From JAMHWD01 sp035911135 (lineage in GTDB: Bacteria > Pseudomonadota > Alphaproteobacteria > Micavibrionales > Micavibrionaceae): DNA of 64,000 bases. A program made the translations under genes and the position numbers. Positions 58,221 to 64,000 of the stretch are shown piece after piece. A model generated the notes under the pieces. That model ran no database searches, had not been told where the DNA came from, and saw only the letters and a program-made list of their open reading frames with translations. The DNA lies in NCBI GenBank assembly GCA_035911135.1, contig JAMHWD010000044.1, positions 1 to 64,000 on the forward strand. The letters are read 5' to 3'. Each line of letters opens with the position of its first letter. The stretch's first letter is position 1.

Positions 58221-58880
58221 ATGGAAATGTTTATGCAGGCAGATTTTGTTACCGCCACCAGAGATGATCTGGTCGAATTTTCCCGCGCGCTGGCCGATGG
58301 CATTGCGCCTGCGCGTCTTGGCGGCGGATTGCCGCTGATTGTTTCTCTTTCGGGCACATGGAATTGCGGCAAGTCGCTGGTGGCCGAGGAGATTGCCGGG
58401 CGCATCAGCGGCATTTCCATGAATTTTCGCAAAGTGAGGGGGCAGGGCGGGGCTTATCATTTTCAGTTCAGGGAACTGGCCTATATCCAGCAGGTCAGCC
58501 CATGGCGGGAAGAACGCCAGACCCAAAAAATCAAGGAAGCGATTGAGGATCAGAAGAATCGCCCTGGCATGATTTTCATCCAGAATGCCGCCGAGGCGGC
58601 GCGGCCCGTTGCTGATATCGAAATTACGCTGAAATCCTCAACGCCCTTGCCGTTTTACGAGATTCTGCCCCTTGATGAGACAAATACGCCGTCCTTGATG
58701 CCGCTCAGCCGGGCGGGGATTGAAGGATTGAGCCTGCGCCGGTCCTACAGGGCGGCGCTGGCGCAAAACGGGCCCGATTGGGTGCGGGCGGTTCATCTGG
58801 CGATTCGCAAGCCGGATTGTATGATTCCCGGATTCGCTGAGCATCTGGAGCGATTTTTCCAGCAACCGGAAGTTGGCTAG
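58221..58880 (+). CDS. Divergent TsaE-like P-loop protein B
   Basis: A 219-residue protein with Walker A G-T-W-N-C-G-K-S (residues 45-52). As in protein A (31970-32605), the P-loop follows a helix ending in L-A-D-G-I and is preceded by a short beta strand, L-I-V-S-L-S. Downstream R-P-G-M-I-F-I-Q-N-A-A-E-A and A-D-I-E-I-T-L-K-S occupy the place of the V-x-x-I-E-W-P-E segment in TsaE. It has no other recognised motif and is an isolated gene between pyk and nrdA. Function unknown. Confidence 0.6.
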   Translation: MEMFMQADFVTATRDDLVEFSRALADGIAPARLGGGLPLIVSLSGTWNCGKSLVAEEIAGRISGISMNFRKVRGQGGAYHFQFRELAYIQQVSPWREERQTQKIKEAIEDQKNRPGMIFIQNAAEAARPVADIEITLKSSTPLPFYEILPLDETNTPSLMPLSRAGIEGLSLRRSYRAALAQNGPDWVRAVHLAIRKPDCMIPGFAEHLERFFQQPEVG

Positions 58881-59147
58881 ACGGGAATTGTTGCCATAGT
58901 TTTGTAATATAATTGCTATTTGGTCACTGGATAAGACTTTGGATATGTCGAAATTTGCAAAATTTTTCAGCGGCTTCGAGGGTGGAAAACACTATATTAG
59001 GAATACATTCATATTGGCGATACCCACGAGATTTAGTATTTTTAAAATGTAAGAACGCTAAAGATTGTGTTTTCCGCATATCTTTTCTTTCCACCACCAC
59101 TAATATCCGCTGTTTCGGATCATATATAAGTTTTAGGAGCTAGACTC

Positions 59148-60983
59148 ATGTTTGACGTTGCGCAAATGGAGCGGGGAAACCGCGTGCAAATCGACCGGGC
59201 CCGGGATGCGAATCTGACATCTTTCGGCAAGGCGACCCTGACCGACCGCTACTTGCTGCCGGAAGAATCCTATCAGGATCTTTTCGCCCGCGTGGCCATG
59301 TATTACGGCGATGATTCAGCCCATGCCCAGCGTATTTACGATTATATCTCGAAACTCTGGTTCATGCCGGCCACGCCGATCCTGTCCAATGGCGGCACAA
59401 ATCGCGGCCTGCCGATTTCCTGCTTCCTGAACGAGACGCAAGATTCTCTCGAAGATATCGTATCTTTGTGGAATGAGAATGTCTGGCTGGCCAGCCTTGG
59501 CGGCGGCATTGGCTCTTACTGGGGGAATGTGCGCTCGATCGGCGAGAAAGTCGGCCGTAACGGCAAGACTTCCGGGATCGTGCCGTTCATCCGCGTGATG
59601 GATTCGCTGACGCTGGCGATTTCGCAAGGAAGCTTGCGCCGTGGATCGGCTGCAATTTACCTGCCGATCTGGCACCCGGAAATCGAGGAATTCATTGATA
59701 TTCGCCGTCCCACAGGCGGCGACCCGAACCGCAAGGCGCTGAACCTGCACCATGGCGTGCTGGTGAATAACGCCTTCATGCAGGCCGTTGAGAATGACGA
59801 GCAATGGGCGCTGAAATCGCCCAAGGATAATCATGTTGTCGATAAGGTTTCGGCGCGTGATCTCTGGATTCGTCTGCTCACCGCCCGTATCGAACAAGGC
59901 GAGCCGTATATCATCTATATTGATCACGTGAATGACATGATCCCTGACCACCACAAGATGGCGGGATTGAATGTGAAGATGTCCAATCTGTGCTCCGAGA
60001 TCACGCTGCCTACGGGCCGCGACCATCTGGGCAATGACAGAACGGCGGTTTGCTGCTTGTCGTCCGTGAATATCGAAAAATTCGAGGAATGGCAGGATCA
60101 TCCGACCTTTATCGAGGATCTGATGCGATTCCTGGACAATGTGCTTTCTGATTTCATTGAAAAAGCCCCCGATTCCATGGCGCGCGCCAAATATGCCGCG
60201 ATGCGTGAACGTTCGGTCGGCCTTGGTGTGATGGGCTGGCATTCTTTCCTGCAATCGAAAATGATCCCGATGGAAGGCGTGATGGCCAAGGTCTGGAACC
60301 GCCGCATCTTCCAGCATATCAAACGTCAGGCTGATGATGCGTCCGTGAAGCTGGCTGGTGAGCGCGGGGCCTGCCCGGATGCCGCCGATTACGGCATCAT
60401 GGAGCGTTTTTCCAACAAGATCGCGATTGCGCCTACGGCCTCCATCTCGATTATTTGCGGCGGCGCTTCGCCCGGTATCGAACCCAATGCGGCCAATGCC
60501 TATACGCATAAAACGCTTTCGGGTTCCTTCCCCGTCAAGAACAAGTATCTGATGGATCTTCTGGAATCCAAGGGGCAGAATACGGATGATATCTGGTCTT
60601 CGATCTTCACCAATGAAGGATCTGTCCAGCATCTGGATTTCTTAAGCGCCGAAGAAAAGGATGTCTTCAAGACCGCTTTTGAAATCGACCAGCGTTGGCT
60701 GATCGAACATGCAGGTGATCGTACGCCGTTCATCTGCCAGGCGCAGTCTTTGAACATCTTCCTTCCCGCCAATGTCCATAAGGCCGATCTGCACCGCATT
60801 CACTGGGATGCGTGGAAGAAGGGCGTGAAGTCGCTTTATTACTGCCGTTCCAAATCCATCCAGCGCGCGGAATCCGATGCGTCATGGAAACGCGCGCAAG
60901 CCGGGGAGCCAAAGGATAACCGTGAGCCGGAGCTTACCGAATCCGGTCAGGGGAAATACGAGGAATGCCTCGCCTGCCAGTAA
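59148..60983 (+). CDS. nrdA: Ribonucleoside-diphosphate reductase large subunit
   Basis: A 611-residue class I-type NrdA, short because it lacks the N-terminal ATP-cone. Seen: P-A-T-P-I-L-S-N-G-G-T-N-R-G-L-P-I-S-C-F and W-L-A-S-L-G-G-G-I-G-S-Y-W-G, the N-L-C-S-E-I active-site block, IAPTASISIICGGASPGIEP, and a C-terminal redox pair C-L-A-C-Q. Residues Y-Y-C-R-S-K are near the C-terminus. It makes dNTP precursors with an NrdB radical subunit that is not in the window. The 267-base upstream gap has an A+T-rich promoter-like stretch, with a partial match to an NrdR box near 58988. Confidence 0.93.
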   Translation: MFDVAQMERGNRVQIDRARDANLTSFGKATLTDRYLLPEESYQDLFARVAMYYGDDSAHAQRIYDYISKLWFMPATPILSNGGTNRGLPISCFLNETQDSLEDIVSLWNENVWLASLGGGIGSYWGNVRSIGEKVGRNGKTSGIVPFIRVMDSLTLAISQGSLRRGSAAIYLPIWHPEIEEFIDIRRPTGGDPNRKALNLHHGVLVNNAFMQAVENDEQWALKSPKDNHVVDKVSARDLWIRLLTARIEQGEPYIIYIDHVNDMIPDHHKMAGLNVKMSNLCSEITLPTGRDHLGNDRTAVCCLSSVNIEKFEEWQDHPTFIEDLMRFLDNVLSDFIEKAPDSMARAKYAAMRERSVGLGVMGWHSFLQSKMIPMEGVMAKVWNRRIFQHIKRQADDASVKLAGERGACPDAADYGIMERFSNKIAIAPTASISIICGGASPGIEPNAANAYTHKTLSGSFPVKNKYLMDLLESKGQNTDDIWSSIFTNEGSVQHLDFLSAEEKDVFKTAFEIDQRWLIEHAGDRTPFICQAQSLNIFLPANVHKADLHRIHWDAWKKGVKSLYYCRSKSIQRAESDASWKRAQAGEPKDNREPELTESGQGKYEECLACQ

Positions 60984-60994
60984 GATAAAAATAC

Positions 60995-61020
60995 AAAAAG
61001 CGATCTTCGGATCGCTTTTT
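60995..61020 (+). terminator. Rho-independent terminator after nrdA
   Basis: An 11-bp stem AAAAAGCGATC / GATCGCTTTTT closed by a TTCG tetraloop, 12 bases past the nrdA stop and followed by a T run. It ends a single-gene nrdA transcript. Confidence 0.93.
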
Positions 61021-61052
61021 TTCTGCCTTCGTGAAATTGGAGATTTTAAATC

Positions 61053-61463
61053 ATGATCACTGCTCTCTATGCTGCTCTGTTGGCTGTGCTTCTCGTATTT
61101 CTATCCATCTATGTGGTGATGGGGCGCTGGAAATACAGGACGGCTTTGGGGCCGGGCGAGTTCGGGCTACAGCGCCGTATCCGGGCGCAGGCCAATTGCG
61201 CGGAATACGCCCCGATTTTCATTATCCTGCTTTATATCGCGGAAAGTGGCGGGCTTGCAGGTATGTTTGTGCATCTGCTGGGCGCAGGGTTTGTGGCCGG
61301 ACGCATCGCCCATGCCTATTCGATTGCCGTGTTCGAGCAATATAATGAAAAGGGCCATCTTGATATCAGAACGCGCCAGTTCCGCGCCATTGGCATGGGG
61401 CTGACGTTTTTCATCCTGCTGGTGCTGGCAGCTGTGCTGCTTTGCCAGTTTTTAGGGGCCTAG
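61053..61463 (+). CDS. MAPEG-family membrane protein
   Basis: A 136-residue MAPEG (eicosanoid/glutathione metabolism superfamily) protein with four hydrophobic helices. The signature R-R-I-R-A-Q-A-N-C-A-E-Y-A-P, then G-A-G-F-V-A-G-R-I-A-H-A-Y, is conserved. Bacterial members are often glutathione-dependent enzymes in membranes; substrate unknown. ATG 61053 has GGAG upstream. Confidence 0.9.
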   Translation: MITALYAALLAVLLVFLSIYVVMGRWKYRTALGPGEFGLQRRIRAQANCAEYAPIFIILLYIAESGGLAGMFVHLLGAGFVAGRIAHAYSIAVFEQYNEKGHLDIRTRQFRAIGMGLTFFILLVLAAVLLCQFLGA

Positions 61464-61528
61464 ACTCCTTTTTATGGGATAATGGACTAGTTTGATCGTT
61501 AGTCCATAAAGACCAAAGGTGTTAAGAA

Positions 61529-62062
61529 ATGAAATCCTTTCTATTGTTCATGATAATCGCCGCCGCCCTGACCGGCATAGGAGTAAGCGTTATGGCCCAG
61601 TCGCAAAAACCCACCAAGACTGAAACCTCGACCGGGATGGATGCTTCGCATCTCACGGAACAGCAACGCTATGTGACATTGCACGATGGCACCGAGCCGC
61701 CTTTTCAAAACGAGTATTGGGATAACAAGGAGCCCGGCATATATGTGGACCGCATTTCCGGCGATCCGTTATTTTCCTCAACCGATAAATTTGATTCCGG
61801 CACAGGCTGGCCGAGCTTTACCAAGCCGATCAATCCGGAACTGGTGAAACAATTTCAGGATGATTCTTTGGGGATGAGCCGGACCGAAGTCCGCACGGCG
61901 GGTTCGGACGCGCATTTAGGCCATTTGTTCAATGACGGGCCGAAAGAGGCAGGCGGAATGCGATACTGCATGAATTCAGCCAGCCTGAAATTCATTCATA
62001 AAAACGATCTCGACAAAGAAGGCTATGGCCAGTTCCTGAAACTCTTTGACGATAAGAAATAA
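61529..62062 (+). CDS. msrB: Periplasmic peptide-methionine (R)-S-oxide reductase
   Basis: A 177-residue MsrB preceded by a signal peptide (about 24 residues, ending V-M-A-Q-S). Seen: GIYVDRISGDPLFSSTDKFD and S-G-T-G-W-P-S-F, then SDAHLGHLFNDGP and the catalytic cysteine in R-Y-C-M-N-S-A-S-L. It is the only cysteine: the two C-x-x-C zinc sites and a resolving cysteine are absent, so it needs an external reductant. It repairs oxidised methionine in exported proteins. Confidence 0.93.
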   Translation: MKSFLLFMIIAAALTGIGVSVMAQSQKPTKTETSTGMDASHLTEQQRYVTLHDGTEPPFQNEYWDNKEPGIYVDRISGDPLFSSTDKFDSGTGWPSFTKPINPELVKQFQDDSLGMSRTEVRTAGSDAHLGHLFNDGPKEAGGMRYCMNSASLKFIHKNDLDKEGYGQFLKLFDDKK

Positions 62063-62068
62063 TTCTTC

Positions 62069-62884
62069 TTATCCTTGTTCGGGCAGGGCTGGGGCTTGCG
62101 GGGCGTTGTTATTGGCTGGCGCATCCTGACGCAGATGCGCCGGCACAGCGGGAAGATCCTTTGCCTTGAATTGATAATTGCCGTTCAGGATCGGCTCGGA
62201 TACGGGCTGCATAGCCTTGCCGTCATAGATGCGCTCCAGTCGCCAGTTGCCCAGATTGCCGCGGGCCTCAATGATGTCGCAATTCTCCGGATTGGCAATG
62301 GCGGCTGTCATGGGTAATGCGCCCATTGCGCGGATGAATTCAACAATAACATGCCCGTGGGCAACAATGGCGATATCATCATGTCCGGCCTGATCGGCAT
62401 GGCGCAGGGCCCCTTCCATGAAACTTTGTACGGCCAGATAGGTATCCTTGCGCGATTCGCCGAACAGGCCGCGCGCGGTAAAAGGATCGTTCTTGCGGAC
62501 ATGCAGGGAAAGCCTGTTAAATTGGGCGGCTGTTCTCCAGTCAACCATGCCATCACTTTCCTTGAGATGCTCAACCGCTCCGTAATATTGTTCGATCAGG
62601 CGCGGGTCGTGATGGATAATCGGCTCGCCGTCCAGCGCTGTGCCGTCCAGCCCGTGCAGTATGCCCGATAATGTCTCATGGGTGCGCTGATAGGCGCTCA
62701 GGAAAAAATAGGGCCATTGAGTGGTTTTGCGCTCAGTGAAATGATTTTTAAGGAATTGCCCGGCGGCGATGGCCTGGCCCCAGCCCTTATCGGTCAGGCC
62801 GATCTTCTGATCGCCCTTGTTGATATATTTTCTTGAATCCACATTGCCTTCGGACTCGCCGTGGCGGATCAGTAACACGCGCAT
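62069..62884 (-). CDS. Histidine phosphatase family protein
   Basis: A 271-residue phosphoglycerate-mutase-like phosphatase. The phosphohistidine motif L-I-R-H-G-E-S-E-G-N is near residue 5, and a second histidine sits in I-A-I-V-A-H-G-H-V-I-V near residue 185. A-Y-Q-R-T-H-E-T is present. The C-terminal 45 residues are Pro/Ala-rich. The start at 62884 gives the standard N-terminus; the frame extends 12 codons upstream. Substrate unknown. Confidence 0.9.
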   Translation of the reverse strand: MRVLLIRHGESEGNVDSRKYINKGDQKIGLTDKGWGQAIAAGQFLKNHFTERKTTQWPYFFLSAYQRTHETLSGILHGLDGTALDGEPIIHHDPRLIEQYYGAVEHLKESDGMVDWRTAAQFNRLSLHVRKNDPFTARGLFGESRKDTYLAVQSFMEGALRHADQAGHDDIAIVAHGHVIVEFIRAMGALPMTAAIANPENCDIIEARGNLGNWRLERIYDGKAMQPVSEPILNGNYQFKAKDLPAVPAHLRQDAPANNNAPQAPALPEQG

Positions 62885-62985
62885 GGGGTTTATAATCGGC
62901 CATTTTGAGGGCGGGGTCAATCTGTTCCCTGCCCCCTGTTCCCTTTATTGACAGAAGGATGCATTAAGGCGCATCGTGCGAGGCC

Positions 62986-64000
62986 ATGGAACGCCTTTCA
63001 TTTGAAGTATTGAAAAATCCCTCTTTTCGCCTGCTGGTTCTGACGCGGATGCTGGCGTTGACCGCTATGCAGGCGCAGGCCGTTATTGTCGGCTGGCAGA
63101 TTTATGAAATTACGGGCAGTGTTTTCATGCTGGGCCTGACGGGGCTGGCCGAGGCTCTGCCAGCATTGGCCTGCGCGCTGTTTGCCGGGCATATCGTGGA
63201 TAACAATCACCCGGCAAAAGTTTATGTTCTTTGCCTTTCCGGGCTGGCCGTGAATGTGCTGATGCTGGCGGTATTTGCGGGCGGTTTGTTTAATGTGGGC
63301 AATACGGCCTTATTGGGCATAATTTTTACTGCGATTATTGTGGCGGGTTTTATTCGCTCCTTTATTTTCCCCTCCGCCTTTTCGCTGCTGCCTTTGATTG
63401 TGGCGCGCAAGGACTTCTCCGCCGCCAATAGCTGGCAGACAGCCGGGCAGCAGGTGGCCTTTATTGGCGGGCCGACCGTGGCCGGGCTGATATATGGTGC
63501 ATACGGGGCGGAGATCGCCTGGATATTTGCGCTTTGTATGATTGTAACGGCGGCCTTTGCGGCGTTTATGATCCGCGCGCCTTTGACACGTGATCCCGCC
63601 AGAAAGCGCCTGCCGGCCCTGCAAAGCATTAGTGAAGGCTGGACATTTCTCATGGCCAACCGGGCGCTGCTTTCTGTCATGGCGCTGGATATGCTGGCGG
63701 TTTTGCTGGGCGGGGCGATGGCGATATTGCCGGCCTTTGCCGATCAGGTTTTGGGTGTTGGCGCGGAAGGTTTGGGGCTGCTCCGCGCCTCGCCGGCCAT
63801 TGGCGCGATCTTGACCGCGCTCTGGTTTGCGCTGCGTCCGATGCAATTGATTACAGCACGGCGTATGCTGATTGTTGTGGCGGGATTTGGCTTTTGCATG
63901 GTTGGCTTCGGGTTTTCAACGTCCTTGCTGGCGGCGGTATTTTTTCTTGCGCTGTCCGGCGCGTTCGACAGTGTCTCGATGGTGATCCGCGGGACGCTGA
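62986..64000 (+). CDS. MFS transporter, N-terminal 338 residues (runs off the window)
   Basis: ATG 62986 opens a frame that continues past the right edge. Seen are about nine to ten membrane helices and the first-loop motif A-G-H-I-V-D-N-N-H-P (the G-x-x-x-D-R-x-x-R position). S-F-I-F-P-S-A-F-S-L-L-P-L-I-V and N-S-W-Q-T-A-G-Q-Q are typical of MFS_3/enterobactin-exporter-like (EntS type) drug and siderophore efflux proteins. Substrate cannot be assigned. Confidence 0.88.
   Translation, partial: MERLSFEVLKNPSFRLLVLTRMLALTAMQAQAVIVGWQIYEITGSVFMLGLTGLAEALPALACALFAGHIVDNNHPAKVYVLCLSGLAVNVLMLAVFAGGLFNVGNTALLGIIFTAIIVAGFIRSFIFPSAFSLLPLIVARKDFSAANSWQTAGQQVAFIGGPTVAGLIYGAYGAEIAWIFALCMIVTAAFAAFMIRAPLTRDPARKRLPALQSISEGWTFLMANRALLSVMALDMLAVLLGGAMAILPAFADQVLGVGAEGLGLLRASPAIGAILTALWFALRPMQLITARRMLIVVAGFGFCMVGFGFSTSLLAAVFFLALSGAFDSVSMVIRGTL

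Noticed and set aside
58981..59010. NrdR box upstream of nrdA
   Set aside because: Only about half of the 16-base consensus matches (ACACTATAT, then divergent), and no second box at the usual distance was found. Mentioned only as a weak match.
58913..59143. 76-codon frame before nrdA
   Set aside because: Unusual composition and lies in the A+T-rich promoter region of nrdA.
59316..60632. Minus-strand frame of 438 codons opposite nrdA
   Set aside because: It is the mirror of nrdA codon use; no recognisable motif or start signal.
1..64000. CRISPR arrays, tRNA or rRNA genes
   Set aside because: No regularly spaced repeats and no cloverleaf- or rRNA-like sequence were noticed when reading the intergenic spaces; this was by eye, not by a covariance search.

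Overview
The window is a dense, moderate-GC stretch of bacterial chromosome that is almost certainly alphaproteobacterial. The markers are an NDUFA12-family complex I accessory protein, a TIGR02300-family zinc-ribbon protein, a DUF2155 protein beside an MlaD protein and aat, the rmuC-def-fmt-truA-dapE/dapD neighbourhood, paired ClpS/ClpA, and a NrdA without an ATP cone. A phasin and a complete beta-oxidation set suggest lipid and polyhydroxyalkanoate use. HldE implies LPS with a heptose core. I cannot fix the genus from sequence alone; the content would suit the Micavibrio/Rhodospirillales-like lineages. No tRNA, rRNA or CRISPR array was seen.

Layout. 1-1.4 kb: the end of an IS3-family element has inserted into, and decapitated, a right-handed beta-helix surface protein gene. 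1.5-5.5 kb: small envelope genes, a UbiH-type hydroxylase and a patatin. 5.5-9 kb: the rpmH-rnpA-yidD-yidC-engB operon. 9-21 kb: a pseudopilin-like gene, then rmuC-def-fmt-yjdM-truA-yqfO, a TAXI binding protein, a PRC-barrel protein with a good sigma-54 promoter match, and dapE and dapD separated by an unknown 589-residue protein on the other strand. 20.7-27 kb: a FemAB-like transferase, glmU-glmS (UDP-GlcNAc supply), prmA and the TIGR02300 protein. 27-36 kb: a beta-oxidation operon (thiolase, an unknown helical protein, a FadN-like bifunctional enzyme), a degenerate TsaE-like P-loop protein, a ceramidase-like membrane protein and an acyl-CoA dehydrogenase. 35.5-39 kb: aat, DUF2155-mlaD-NDUFA12, RidA and a response-regulator/deaminase fusion. 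39-47 kb: a second pseudopilin-like gene, a sarcosine-oxidase-like flavoprotein, clpA, a nucleoside hydrolase, a frameshifted secreted-protein gene, a DUF305 protein, clpS and a phasin. 48-51.5 kb: dacA with a SPOR domain, a third pseudopilin-like gene and two lipoproteins. 52-64 kb: hldE, a LapG-type protease with a cytoplasmic c-di-GMP-type domain, an acyltransferase, pyk, a second TsaE-like P-loop protein, nrdA, MAPEG, msrB, a phosphatase and the start of an MFS transporter.

Most of the window is housekeeping: translation and protein export, lysine/peptidoglycan precursors, amino sugars, fatty-acid oxidation and proteolysis. The unusual material lies in single genes. The strongest are: (i) a one-polypeptide fusion of a tandem 24-residue MshEN c-di-GMP motif, a membrane segment and a LapG-like periplasmic protease; (ii) a receiver domain fused to a nucleoside-deaminase fold that has lost both zinc-binding cysteines; (iii) a dispersed family of three homologous pseudopilin-like secreted proteins; and (iv) two divergent TsaE-like P-loop proteins.
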